A DNA stretch of 64,000 bases from an uncultured Eggerthella sp. (lineage in GTDB: Bacteria; Actinomycetota; Coriobacteriia; Coriobacteriales; Eggerthellaceae). The DNA lies in NCBI GenBank assembly GCA_937998355.1, contig CALLDI010000007.1, positions 405,111-469,110 of the forward strand, read 5' to 3'. This document shows, in pieces, positions 52,359 through 60,944 of this stretch (position 1 is its first letter; each line of letters opens with the position of its first letter). Below the pieces are notes generated by a model. That model was not told where the DNA came from. It was given only the letters and a program-made list of their open reading frames with translations, and searched no databases. The translations under genes were made by a program, and so were the position numbers.

Positions 52359-52538
52359 GATAAGGCATTGACCGATAGGAGCGCCCGCACCTCGTGCATT
52401 CGAAAACGAACGTACTAAAATCCAATTGAGGAATCCATTTCGTTCGGAGCGCAGCGAACGATCGCACGCTGTACTCTGAACCAGTGGGCGAACAGCTGAG
52501 CAAGCTACGAAAAAGCTCGTGATAGGAAGATGAACGTT

Positions 52539-53765
52539 ATGAGCGCGCCGGAGAATCAAGCACCCGAATCTCACACATTCGCTGATACCGGGAAGATCTG
52601 GACACCAACGTTCATCCTGGTCGCGTTCGTGAACCTGGGAACCTTTATGGCGTTCAACATGACCAACACGGGCATTCCCGTTTTCGTCGATGCGCTGGGC
52701 GGTTCGCCCTTCCAGGTCGGCCTCGTCACGACGCTCACGACCGCATCGGCGCTGGCCACACGTCCTTTCACGGGCTTGATGGTGGATCGGTTCGGCCGCA
52801 AGGGTATCCTCGTCACCGGATTGCTCGTGACCACAGCGTCCATCGCGCTCTTCGCGTTGATCCCGCTCATCCCGGTCATCTTGGTGCTGCGTTTCATCCA
52901 GGGTCTCGGTTGGGGATTGAGCTCTACTGCCACTTCGACCATCTGCGCGGACGAACTTCCTCCGCGCCGCTTCGCTGAAGGCATGGGCTATTTCTCGCTC
53001 ACCACCTCGCTCGCATCCGCTGTTGCTCCTGCACTCGCGGTCGCGTTGCTCGATTACGTGGGCATCGACGCTATGATCTCCGTATCGCTCGCGTGCATCG
53101 CCATCGCTTGCGTGCTCGCTTTCTTGCCGGCGCTGAAAACGAAGCCAGCATCCGAAACAAGGCCTGCGCCGAGCGAAAAGACGAAGCTATCGCTCTCCAC
53201 GCTCTTCGAGCGCCGGGCGCTCTTCCCTTCAGCGCTCATCTTTCTCGTCAATATGGCCTTCGCGCCCATCACGACGTTCATCGTGTTGCATGGACAAGAT
53301 CGCGGCATCGACGGAGTGTTCGTCTATTTCATCGTTTTCGCACTTGCCAATCTGGTGACCAGGCCTGTCATCGGCAAGATCATCGATAAGACTGGCTTCT
53401 TCTGGCCGGCGATCCTATCTGCGGCGAGTGTCATCCTCACCATGGTGTTCATCGCGAGCGCGACCGATCTGAGCATGTTCTGCGTAGCGGGCATATTCGC
53501 GGGCTTGGGATTTGGAACCGCGATGGGAACGTTCCAAACGATGGCAGTGATGCCCGTTCCGCCACAGCGTCGTGGTGTCGCGACCTCGACCTACTTGTTC
53601 GGACTGAATGGCGGCATGACCGCAGGTTCGCTGATCGCTGGTCTTCTGGTCGGCCCATTCGGGTATGGTGGCATGTATTTCTGCATGGGATTGTTCCCGC
53701 TCATCGCAGGGATCATGGTCGTGGTGACCGGACCCAAGCACATGAAGAAATTCGAGATCCAATAG
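52539..53765 (+). CDS. MFS transporter
   Basis: A 408-residue membrane protein with 12 predicted helices and the MFS loop 2-3 motif GLMVDRFGRKGIL; the second half has the related GKIIDKTGFFWP. FIQGLGWGLSSTATSTI in TM4 resembles drug/sugar efflux members. The substrate is unknown. The ATG at 52539 (MSAPENQ) has AGGAAG at a good distance; the ATG at 52530 is too close to it. It is followed by foldback element copy 3. Confidence 0.85.
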   Translation: MSAPENQAPESHTFADTGKIWTPTFILVAFVNLGTFMAFNMTNTGIPVFVDALGGSPFQVGLVTTLTTASALATRPFTGLMVDRFGRKGILVTGLLVTTASIALFALIPLIPVILVLRFIQGLGWGLSSTATSTICADELPPRRFAEGMGYFSLTTSLASAVAPALAVALLDYVGIDAMISVSLACIAIACVLAFLPALKTKPASETRPAPSEKTKLSLSTLFERRALFPSALIFLVNMAFAPITTFIVLHGQDRGIDGVFVYFIVFALANLVTRPVIGKIIDKTGFFWPAILSAASVILTMVFIASATDLSMFCVAGIFAGLGFGTAMGTFQTMAVMPVPPQRRGVATSTYLFGLNGGMTAGSLIAGLLVGPFGYGGMYFCMGLFPLIAGIMVVVTGPKHMKKFEIQ

Positions 53766-53782
53766 GCAAAGCGGAAAGAGTG

Positions 53783-53943
53783 CTTGAAGACCGTAAGGTC
53801 CACGAGACACCCGAACGACCCGCTTCCCTGTTCGTAAAACTGCAGAGCAGTTTTACTCATGCGTCGCTGCGTTGCTTCACTTTAGAAAAAGAAGTTAGAA
53901 GCAACGAGTCGTTCTCTGTCTCGCGGACCTTACAGTCTTCAAG
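53783..53943. repeat. intergenic foldback element, copy 3
   Basis: About 161 bases between convergent genes. Outer 26-base arms (CTTGAAGAC, GTAAGGTCC, CGAGAC) pair with two mismatches to 53918-53943. Core CGACCCGCTTCCCTGTTCG (53816-53834) and core CTCATGCGTCGCTGCG flank a perfect 10-bp variable hairpin GTAAAACTGC/GCAGTTTTAC; then GTTGCTTC/GAAGCAAC as in copy 1. Confidence 0.8.
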
Positions 53944-53949
53944 ATTCGT

Positions 53950-55407
53950 TTATGCTTGCCAATCGGGTTTGTTGGCGTCGTGCGAGATGCCCTCTTCATG
54001 TTCTTCGTCGATGAGCGCCTTCGCCTTGCCCCACGACTTACCAGCCGTACGAGCGCAAGCTGCGACGCCGCCGCCCAGCGCGATCAGGCCGATGACGTTC
54101 GGCAGGACCATGAGCTGGTTGAACATGTCGGCAAGCTCCCACACCAGGTCGTTCGAGAGCAGCGAGCCCATGAAGATGAACACGAGCGCGATGATGGTGA
54201 AGACCGGAATGGCTTTCTTACCGAAGAGGTATTCGACGTTGATCTTCGCGAAGAGGTTCCAGCTGAGGATGGTGGAGAAGGCGAAGAACAGCAGGCAGAT
54301 CGCTACGAAGACGTTGCCTCCCGTGGTGCCGAACACCGTGCCGAACGCGATCTGCGCCATATTGGTCTTGTCGATGCCTTCATAAGCACCCTGCGCCAGC
54401 GCGCCATCGCCTGTGTAGAGCATGCTGATGACGACGAGGGCGGTGATGGTGACGACGATGAACGTGTCGACGAACACGCCGATGAGCGCAACAACGCCCT
54501 GGTCGTGCGGGTTCTTCACGTTCGCCTGAGCATGAGCGTGCGGGGTCGAACCCATACCTGCTTCGTTGGAGAACAGGCCACGCTTCGCGCCCTGCGCGAG
54601 TGCCGCCAAGATACCGAAGGTGACGCCGCCGATCTCCGCCTGTGGATTGAATGCGCAGGAGAAGATGAGCGCGAACGCCTCACCTGCAGCAGGGAGGTTG
54701 CAGAACAGAACGATGAGGCCACCGATCAGGTAGATGATGGCCATGATGGGGACGATCTTCTCGGTAACGATGGCCAGACGACCAACGCCGCCGATGAAGA
54801 CATAACCTGCGATCGCGACGACCGCGATGCCCCACACCCAAGCAGGGATGCCGAATGCGGTTTCGCAGGTAGAAGCGATGGAGTTCGACTGGACCATGCA
54901 GCCCATGAAGCCGAGCGCCAGGATGATGGCGACCGAGAAGAAGCCAGCCAGGAACGTACCGAACTTGCCACGGAATGCGGTCTTGATGTAGTAGACCGGA
55001 CCACCGTGAACGACACCGTCCTTGTCGACCAAGCGAGTCTTCTGCGCGAGCACGGCCTCCGCATAGTTCGTAGCCATACCTAAGAACGCGATGAGCCACA
55101 TCCAGAAGATAGCACCTGGGCCACCGATCAGGATCGCGCCGCATGCACCGACGATATTACCCGTGCCGACTTGCGCAGCGATAGCAGTAGTGAGCGCCTG
55201 GAAGGAGCTCATGCCGCTCTTCTCTTTCTTGCCGAAGAGGTTGAAGCCGCCGAACACACGCTTCCAACCTTCAACGAAACAGCGCACCTGCACGAAGCGC
55301 GTGCGGATGGTGAAATACAGGCCCGCACCGATGAGCAGGATGATCAGGACATAATTCGAAAGATACGAATTGATGGTCACGACGATGTTGAGTACTGCTT
55401 CTTCCAT
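53950..55407 (-). CDS. sodium:alanine symporter family protein (AGCS)
   Basis: A 485-residue membrane protein with about 11 helices. Family signatures are FQALTTAIAAQVGTGNIVGA, GGPGAIFWMWLIAFLGMATNYAEAVLA and GLFSNEAGMGSTPHAHAQA. AGCS carriers import alanine or glycine with Na+ or H+. The start at 55407 (MEEAVLNIV) follows CGGGAGAA; upstream in-frame codons are not conserved. Its stop codon is 7 bases from foldback element copy 3. Confidence 0.93.
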   Translation of the reverse strand: MEEAVLNIVVTINSYLSNYVLIILLIGAGLYFTIRTRFVQVRCFVEGWKRVFGGFNLFGKKEKSGMSSFQALTTAIAAQVGTGNIVGACGAILIGGPGAIFWMWLIAFLGMATNYAEAVLAQKTRLVDKDGVVHGGPVYYIKTAFRGKFGTFLAGFFSVAIILALGFMGCMVQSNSIASTCETAFGIPAWVWGIAVVAIAGYVFIGGVGRLAIVTEKIVPIMAIIYLIGGLIVLFCNLPAAGEAFALIFSCAFNPQAEIGGVTFGILAALAQGAKRGLFSNEAGMGSTPHAHAQANVKNPHDQGVVALIGVFVDTFIVVTITALVVISMLYTGDGALAQGAYEGIDKTNMAQIAFGTVFGTTGGNVFVAICLLFFAFSTILSWNLFAKINVEYLFGKKAIPVFTIIALVFIFMGSLLSNDLVWELADMFNQLMVLPNVIGLIALGGGVAACARTAGKSWGKAKALIDEEHEEGISHDANKPDWQA

Positions 55408-55641
55408 GGATGAAGTTCTCCCGTGTTGTCTCTGTTTTATAGAAATGGTCTTCTTCGTTGCCAGGAGGGTTTGAGGCAACAGACGATATTCTAGAGAATT
55501 TCGCACTCGCGCAACCGAGATTTTAGGTACTTTGCTCAAATAAAGTGATAGGCGGCATGAAGGTGTGGCATGAATGCTATGGCGGTTCCTGGCGTGAAAA
55601 CGCATTAAGAGCCGTTGGAGTGCGTTCGATCACGAAAGGAA

Positions 55642-56937
55642 CTAGCGATCAGTCGGTTCTTCCTTTGCAAGAAAGACCTGGCGATCGAGCGTTTTCGTGA
55701 GACTTGCCATGCACATCGTCACCACTGCGTCGCCCGTCACGTTCACAGCAGTGCGTCCCATGTCGAGGATGCGGTCGACGCCCATGATCATCGCGACACC
55801 TTCTGCTGGCAGTCCGATCGAACTGAACACCATCGCGAGCATGATGGTGCCCACGCCCGGAACGCCCGCGGTGCCGATGGAGGCGGTGACCGCCGTGATG
55901 ACCACGGTGACCAGCGCCGCCATGGAAAGATCGATGCCGAATGCTTGCGCGATGAAGATGACCGCGACGCCCTGCATGATGGCGGTGCCATCCATGTTGA
56001 TGGTGGCTCCCAGGGGGATGGTGAATGAGGCGACCCGTTCATCCACGCCGCACTTGCGCTCGAGCGTTTCGAGGTTCAGCGGGATGGTGGCATTCGACGA
56101 ACTGGTGGAGAACGCGAAGAGCATGACGGGCAGCATCTTGCGCAGGAAGCGGAATGGATTCAGGCGCGTGAACACCACGAGCAGGATCATGTAGACCACC
56201 AGCAGCTGGATGAACAATCCACCGTAGACCGTGAGGATGAACTTCAGCATCGGCAACATCCCATCGATGCCGAGATTCGCGAACGTGCGCGCGATCAGGC
56301 AGAAGATGCCGATGGGGGCAACCTTCAGCACGATGTCGATCATGGTCATCATCACGGTGTTGAACTGCTCGAAGAAACGGCTCACGACTTCGACCTTCTT
56401 GCCTAGGCGGCCCAGCACGAAACCGAGCACGAGCGCGAAGAAGATGATCTGCAGCATCGCACCACTGTTCATAGCGGCGACGATGTTGGTGGGAATGATG
56501 TTCACGAGCGTGTCCGCCATGCTCACTTCGGCAGAGGCGGTAGTGGCATCCGCGGCCACGACGGATGCAAGATCGAGCCCAACGCCTGGCTGGAACACTT
56601 CAGCGAGGCCGAGCGCGATCAGGACCGCAAGGGCAGTGGTGATTAGGTACATGAGGATGGTGCCGATGCCGACCTTGCCGAGCAGCTTCGGATCGGACAT
56701 AGCAACCGCGCCGCACACGATCGAACAGAAGACCAGTGGCACGACCAACATCTGCATGAGGCGGATGAACCATTGGCCGAGCACGTAGAAGATACCTTCG
56801 GTCACATACAGATCGAACGCGCTCCCTTCGGGCGCTGCGACCGAGATGATGAGCCCCGCAACGATGCCGATGATGAGCGAGACAAGGATCAGCGTGGTGA
56901 GGGACGCCTTCTTCTTTTGAGTCGTCTGAGTGCTCAT
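55642..56937 (-). CDS. dicarboxylate/amino acid:cation symporter (DAACS)
   Basis: A 431-residue glutamate-transporter-homologue fold protein. The substrate-binding hairpin and TM7-8 motifs are present: FSTSSSNATIPLN (serine-rich HP1), ATINMDGTA (NMDGT of TM7) and VPGVGTIMLAMVF with DRILDMGRTAVNVTGD (TM8). Substrate may be aspartate, glutamate, serine/threonine or C4-dicarboxylates. The start at 56937 follows GCAAGG. It is a single gene, in the same direction as the AGCS gene but 234 bases from it. Confidence 0.93.
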   Translation of the reverse strand: MSTQTTQKKKASLTTLILVSLIIGIVAGLIISVAAPEGSAFDLYVTEGIFYVLGQWFIRLMQMLVVPLVFCSIVCGAVAMSDPKLLGKVGIGTILMYLITTALAVLIALGLAEVFQPGVGLDLASVVAADATTASAEVSMADTLVNIIPTNIVAAMNSGAMLQIIFFALVLGFVLGRLGKKVEVVSRFFEQFNTVMMTMIDIVLKVAPIGIFCLIARTFANLGIDGMLPMLKFILTVYGGLFIQLLVVYMILLVVFTRLNPFRFLRKMLPVMLFAFSTSSSNATIPLNLETLERKCGVDERVASFTIPLGATINMDGTAIMQGVAVIFIAQAFGIDLSMAALVTVVITAVTASIGTAGVPGVGTIMLAMVFSSIGLPAEGVAMIMGVDRILDMGRTAVNVTGDAVVTMCMASLTKTLDRQVFLAKEEPTDR

Positions 56938-57125
56938 GAGCCTTGCTTTCGTATCCTTCGTTCGAGCTGGCGATCTTATCGCTTCATTCAGTATAGGCGT
57001 TCGCTGGGATTTTGGGCGGAAAGACCGAGTACGCGCGTGTTTTCGTTCGGGATTTCGCTCGCCCGCGCTTGAAAACGAAGGAGGTGCGACGGAAAATGGA
57101 ACAAGGTTCGTAAGAGGGGGAAATC

Positions 57126-57581
57126 ATGTTGAAGGTCAGGTCTGAGAAGCTCCTCATCATAGCGGCGGCGGTTTGGCTGCTCGCAGGCATCAATATCTTG
57201 CGCCTTGGCGTGCTGGCTATCGCGGACATCGAAGCGACGGCCCTTCTTCTCGCGCTCGGTATCGCTGTCACCTTCTTGCTCTTCCATATGATGTTCACGA
57301 AATTGGTGGGCAAGCAATCGACGCGCATTCGCGATTACGGCAACGAGCCTACCTGCGCCTTCGCGTTCTTCGACGTGAAGGGTTATGTGATGATGGCCAT
57401 CATGATGGGCGGCGGCATCGCACTGCGCGAATTCGGCATCATTCCTGAATGGATCGTCGCTTTCATGTACACGGGCATCGGTGCAGCGCTGGCGTTGGCG
57501 GGCATCGGGTTCATGCTGCATTACCTCAAACGCGGCGACTCGATCACGTGCCCTATCACGAAGAAGACGCGTCTTGCATGA
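57126..57581 (+). CDS. small integral membrane protein of unknown function
   Basis: A 151-residue protein with four hydrophobic helices (about 8-28, 36-57, 84-104, 109-130). A short conserved-looking loop RDYGNEPTCAFAFFDVKGY lies between helices 2 and 3. It has an excellent ribosome-binding site (AGAGGGGG). No characterised family is recognised. Confidence 0.65.
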   Translation: MLKVRSEKLLIIAAAVWLLAGINILRLGVLAIADIEATALLLALGIAVTFLLFHMMFTKLVGKQSTRIRDYGNEPTCAFAFFDVKGYVMMAIMMGGGIALREFGIIPEWIVAFMYTGIGAALALAGIGFMLHYLKRGDSITCPITKKTRLA

Positions 57582-57660
57582 TTCGCCACGCGCCTCTAGT
57601 CTCTTACTAATGTAATAGATGGGATCTAAGCCAATTGGGCGAACAGGGGTAGCTGCTCGT

Positions 57661-58110
57661 ATGGATATCACGTTCAAATTCACGGACAACCAAGAAGATG
57701 CGTATGAAGTCCGCCGTCGCGTATTCGTCGACGAGCAGGAGTTCGTAGAAGAATTCGATACGATCGATGAAGATCCACGCATGACCCATCTCACAATGTA
57801 CTGCGATGGGGAGCTGGCGGGGTGCGCGCGTTTATTTCCGTCCGATATCGAGCCGAAGATCGACGCTGAAGAGGGACTTTGGGTGCTCGGTCGTTTCGCC
57901 ATCTTTCCCGAATATCGTAAATACGGCCTGGGAACGAAACTCTTGCAGGCTAGTGAAGAAGAGGCGATCCGCAACGGAGCGACGCGTGCGGTTCTGCATG
58001 CGCAGTGTCGCGTGATCCCGTTCTACGAGAAGAGCGGCTACGTTGCATTCGGACCGATCGAGTTCGAAGAGCACGTCGAACATCGGTGGATGAAGAAGGA
58101 CCTTATCTGA
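57661..58110 (+). CDS. GNAT-family N-acetyltransferase
   Basis: A 149-residue acyl-CoA transferase of the GNAT fold. The N-terminus YEVRRRVFVDEQEFVEEFDTIDEDPRMTH is typical of the ElaA/PA4866-like group; the CoA-binding motif A is VLGRFAIFPEYRKYGLGTKLL, and QCRVIPFYEKSGYVAFG forms the end of the domain. The start at 57661 was chosen to match this group; GGGGTAG precedes it. Substrate unknown. Confidence 0.85.
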   Translation: MDITFKFTDNQEDAYEVRRRVFVDEQEFVEEFDTIDEDPRMTHLTMYCDGELAGCARLFPSDIEPKIDAEEGLWVLGRFAIFPEYRKYGLGTKLLQASEEEAIRNGATRAVLHAQCRVIPFYEKSGYVAFGPIEFEEHVEHRWMKKDLI

Positions 58111-58149
58111 TCTTGGTGTTGAGCGAGGTTCGCGCAGGTTTCGCGAGGA

Positions 58150-58581
58150 TTAGATCACGTAGTCGTTGCCCGCAAGATCGGGGATGGCCAGGTCGGCGAT
58201 GGTGACCGAATCCAAATAGCTATCGACCACCTTTTCGAGTCCAGTCCAGAATCGAGCCGTTCGGCAGGCGCTCAGCCGATCGCAGCGTTCGCCTTCTGTA
58301 TTGCTGCATGGAATGGGCGCAACATCTCCCTCGACCGCGCGGATGACATCGCCTGCTGTTATTTCACCAGGGGTCTTCGCCAGTTGGTAGCCACCATTCT
58401 TCCCGCGCACGCTCGTGAGCACGCCCGCAACGACGAGGGGTTTGACGATGGCTTCAAGGTATTTGTCGGAGATATTCTGACGCTCTGCCACCGAACGCAG
58501 CGAGACACGATTCGCAGCGGAATTCTCTGCGATATCGACCACGGCGCGCAGCGCGTAACGTCCTTTGGTCGAGACCAGCAT
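58150..58581 (-). CDS. Rrf2-family transcriptional regulator
   Basis: A 143-residue winged-helix regulator (MLVSTKGRYALRAVVDIA start, ISDKYLEAIVKPLVVAGVLTSVRGKNGGYQLAK recognition region). Three cysteines in the C-terminal half (PCSNTEGERCDRLSAC) are placed roughly as in IscR-type proteins, so an Fe-S cluster is possible. It is divergent from cysK, which suggests a CymR/IscR-like role in cysteine or Fe-S homeostasis. The start at 58581 follows AAGGAGAGG. Confidence 0.88.
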   Translation of the reverse strand: MLVSTKGRYALRAVVDIAENSAANRVSLRSVAERQNISDKYLEAIVKPLVVAGVLTSVRGKNGGYQLAKTPGEITAGDVIRAVEGDVAPIPCSNTEGERCDRLSACRTARFWTGLEKVVDSYLDSVTIADLAIPDLAGNDYVI

Positions 58582-58655
58582 GAACCTCTCCTTATTCCCT
58601 CTAGTTTGATAGGAATAGTGTACTGCATCCTTGTCGGGAAGTTGTGATTCAGGGG

Positions 58656-58708
58656 TTGACGGCATGCTTGGTAAGGTTATAATCCTATTAACCTATAGAA
58701 ATAATAGG
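58656..58708 (+). promoter_or_regulatory. cysK promoter with putative Rrf2 operator
   Basis: TTGACG (58656-58661) and TATAAT (58678-58683) are 16 bases apart. Immediately after the -10, CCTATTA (58684-58690) and TAATAGG (58702-58708) form a perfect 7-base inverted repeat over the expected start point, where a bound repressor would block initiation. Confidence 0.65.
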
Positions 58709-58731
58709 AATTAAGAAAAGGGAGTTTTGCT

Positions 58732-59664
58732 ATGAAGATCTACGAGTCCGCCGACCAGCTTGTCGGCCACACGCCGCTTTTGGAGCTGAAGCACGTCGAG
58801 AAGAACCACGATGTGCAGGCGCGCATTCTTGGGAAGCTCGAGTATTACAATCCGGCTGGATCGATCAAAGATCGCATCGCGAAGGCGATGATCGATGATG
58901 CTGAAGCCGCGGGAATCCTGAAGCCAGGCGCTACCATCATCGAGCCGACTTCGGGCAACACGGGAATCGGACTCGCGTCCATCGCAGCTGCGCGCGGTTA
59001 TAAGCTCATCTTAACGATGCCTGAGACCATGAGCGTCGAGCGTCGTAACCTTATCAAAGCGTATGGTGCTGAGATCGTCCTGACCAATGGCGCGAAGGGC
59101 ATGACCGGCGCGATCGAGAAAGCGAACGAGCTCACAGCTGAAATAGAGGGCAGCTTCATTCCTGGTCAGTTCATCAATCCAGCGAATCCCGCTATCCACA
59201 AGGCGACCACAGGCCCCGAGATCTGGGAAGACACCGATGGTGAAGTGGACATCGTCGTGGCGGGCGTTGGCACGGGTGGTACCATCACGGGAATCGGTCA
59301 GTACTTGAAGAGCATGAAGCCGACCGTTCAGACCATCGCGGTTGAGCCAGCAGATTCTCCGGTGCTTTCTGAAGGGCGCAGTGGCTCGCACAAGATCCAA
59401 GGGATCGGCGCTGGTTTCGTGCCAGATGTGCTAGATACCTCGCTCTATGATGAAGTGATCACGGTCGCGAATGAGGATGCGTTCGAGATCGGTCGCGAGA
59501 TCGGTCGCGAGGAAGGCGTGCTCGTGGGCATTTCATCTGGTGCTGCAACGTGGGCGGCTATTCAGGTAGCGAAACGTCCTGAGAACGAAGGCAAGACCAT
59601 CGTCGTGATCCTTCCCGATACGGGCGAGCGCTACCTTTCCACCCCGATGTTCGCAGGTGAATAG
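58732..59664 (+). CDS. cysK: cysteine synthase (O-acetylserine sulfhydrylase)
   Basis: A 310-residue PLP enzyme of fold type II. The PLP lysine is in YYNPAGSIKDRIA (about residue 45), the substrate loop is EPTSGNTGIG, the phosphate-binding loop is GVGTGGTITG and the C-terminal serine region is VGISSGAA. It makes cysteine from O-acetylserine and sulfide. The start follows AAAAGGGAG. No serine acetyltransferase gene is adjacent. It is convergent with the next gene. Confidence 0.95.
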   Translation: MKIYESADQLVGHTPLLELKHVEKNHDVQARILGKLEYYNPAGSIKDRIAKAMIDDAEAAGILKPGATIIEPTSGNTGIGLASIAAARGYKLILTMPETMSVERRNLIKAYGAEIVLTNGAKGMTGAIEKANELTAEIEGSFIPGQFINPANPAIHKATTGPEIWEDTDGEVDIVVAGVGTGGTITGIGQYLKSMKPTVQTIAVEPADSPVLSEGRSGSHKIQGIGAGFVPDVLDTSLYDEVITVANEDAFEIGREIGREEGVLVGISSGAATWAAIQVAKRPENEGKTIVVILPDTGERYLSTPMFAGE

Positions 59665-59674
59665 TATATCCGGA

Positions 59675-60187
59675 TTAGATTTGAGCTTTGAGCAGATCGC
59701 TCGAGAGCTTACCAGTTAGGTGATCGACCTTCAGCTCGAGTACAGCGCAACGCGGACCGTCCTTCTCGATCTCGGCAAGGATGGTCTCGTGCGCTTCGGG
59801 GTCGAATTTCTTGGTGAGCTTGTAGACTGCATCGCGCATTTCGCTCTCGCCCACGATGCGAAGCTGACCGAAAGCGACCACGCTACGATAGGTGGTCGCA
59901 AATTTCTCGGGCACCACGTCGTGGCGTTCGACCACGCAAAAGCTCGCTTTCGGATCGCGGCGTGCCGCATCCATCTTGTGGCCATCCAGCGCACAATGGA
60001 AGTAGAACGCACCCTTTTCAGCGAACCCGTCCAGCCCCTCTTCAAGGAAGACATAGTTGATTGGGATGGTGTATGGATAGCCATCATCTCCGTGTACAGC
60101 AAGAACGCCATAGTCACCTGTGCGCAGAAGCTCCAGCGCGTCAGCAGTGTTCATCTCTTGTCGTTTGCGGCGCATCGGGGGAAGCAT
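59675..60187 (-). CDS. pyridoxamine 5'-phosphate oxidase-like flavoprotein (NimA-like)
   Basis: A 170-residue split-barrel protein of the NimA/PNPOx-like group: DYGVLAVHGDDGYPYTIPINYVF, GAFYFHCALDGHKMDAARRDPKASFCVVE and YRSVVAFGQLRIV. NimA proteins bind flavin and can reduce 5-nitroimidazoles to inactive amines; most members are uncharacterised, so drug resistance should not be assumed. The ATG at 60187 is preceded by AAAGGA. Confidence 0.82.
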   Translation of the reverse strand: MLPPMRRKRQEMNTADALELLRTGDYGVLAVHGDDGYPYTIPINYVFLEEGLDGFAEKGAFYFHCALDGHKMDAARRDPKASFCVVERHDVVPEKFATTYRSVVAFGQLRIVGESEMRDAVYKLTKKFDPEAHETILAEIEKDGPRCAVLELKVDHLTGKLSSDLLKAQI

Positions 60188-60250
60188 GGCGGTCCTTTCA
60201 GTTCGTTTTTGGGCGATCGGTTTTTCGTGTCAGGTCATGTTCGATCGAGG

Positions 60251-60544
60251 TCAGACGTTTTCGTAATGGGTCCACATGCGGAGAACCTTCACTGTGCCCT
60301 CGTAGGAGACTCCGTTTTCGCTTACTTCGCCAGGAATGACCTGGTAAACGAGTCGATGCTGCAGATTGATCCGTCTTGAATAAAGGCCTGATAGGTTGCC
60401 TACCAGCGCTTCGTAGGCAGGAGGCTTTTGAAACGGATCATCGCGGACGATGTCGATGAGGCTTTTGGCTTTCTTCTCAAGGCCGGAAGATTTGAGCTTC
60501 TTCGCATCCTTGGCGGCTTGTTTAGTGAATACGACGCAGTACAT
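60251..60544 (-). CDS. YoeB-type toxin (mRNA interferase)
   Basis: A 97-residue RelE-superfamily toxin. YCVVFTKQAAKDAKKLKSSGLEKKAKSLIDIVRDDPFQKPPAYEALVGNLSGLYSRRIN-like order matches YoeB/Txe, with LQHRLVYQV and a C-terminal TH in MWTHYENV near the catalytic end. It would cleave mRNA on the ribosome when free of antitoxin. It carries an insertion of about 8 residues (IPGEVSENGVSYEG) compared with E. coli YoeB. It starts 2 bases after the antitoxin stop codon. Confidence 0.9.
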   Translation of the reverse strand: MYCVVFTKQAAKDAKKLKSSGLEKKAKSLIDIVRDDPFQKPPAYEALVGNLSGLYSRRINLQHRLVYQVIPGEVSENGVSYEGTVKVLRMWTHYENV

Positions 60545-60546
60545 GA

Positions 60547-60798
60547 CTACCAATCGAGCTCGTCTTCGGTGATGCAGTCCTCTACGCTCGTGGTCATTCC
60601 CTCTTGAAGGGACTCGACCATGCCCGGAATGCTTGCGAGATAAAGCGTCTCTTCGATGGCGGCCCAATCGTCTTCGCCGATCAAGACTGCCCCTTTACCT
60701 TTGGAGTTCGTGATGGAAATAGGCTTACTCTCTTCGTTGACTTGCGCGATCGTCTGATAGAGGTTTTGCCGTAGTGCTGTTGCGGAGATAGAAGTCAT
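60547..60798 (-). CDS. YefM/Phd-family antitoxin
   Basis: An 83-residue antitoxin: the N-terminal dimer/DNA-binding fold shows ISATALRQNLYQTIAQVNEESKPISITNSKGKGAVLIGEDDW, and the acidic C-terminal tail (TSVEDCITEDELDW) should wrap the toxin. The start follows AAGGAGG on the minus strand. The pair is autoregulated in known relatives; the operator is at 60822-60850. Confidence 0.92.
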   Translation of the reverse strand: MTSISATALRQNLYQTIAQVNEESKPISITNSKGKGAVLIGEDDWAAIEETLYLASIPGMVESLQEGMTTSVEDCITEDELDW

Positions 60799-60821
60799 GA
60801 GTGCCTCCTTGTACAGGGTTC

Positions 60822-60850
60822 ATTATAACGTACGTAAAAGCGTACGTCAA
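60822..60850 (-). promoter_or_regulatory. promoter and operator of the yefM-yoeB pair
   Basis: On the minus strand TTGACG (60850-60845) and TATAAT (60827-60822) are 17 bases apart. The spacer carries two palindromes of the form CGTACG (ACGTACG-CTTTT-ACGTACGT), a double operator lying inside the promoter. Confidence 0.8.
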
Positions 60851-60944
60851 TTTCGAGCATGCGACACTTCTTAATAGCTTGGGGATTCGGGTACACGCAT
60901 TTAAAATATTAAGACGAAAAGAATAAGAAGGCTCAGGTGTTCCA

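Noticed and set aside
53783..53943. Integron attC site
   Set aside because: In attC sites the outer ends are conserved and the centre varies; here the outer arms vary and inner cores are conserved, and there is no integrase or cassette array.
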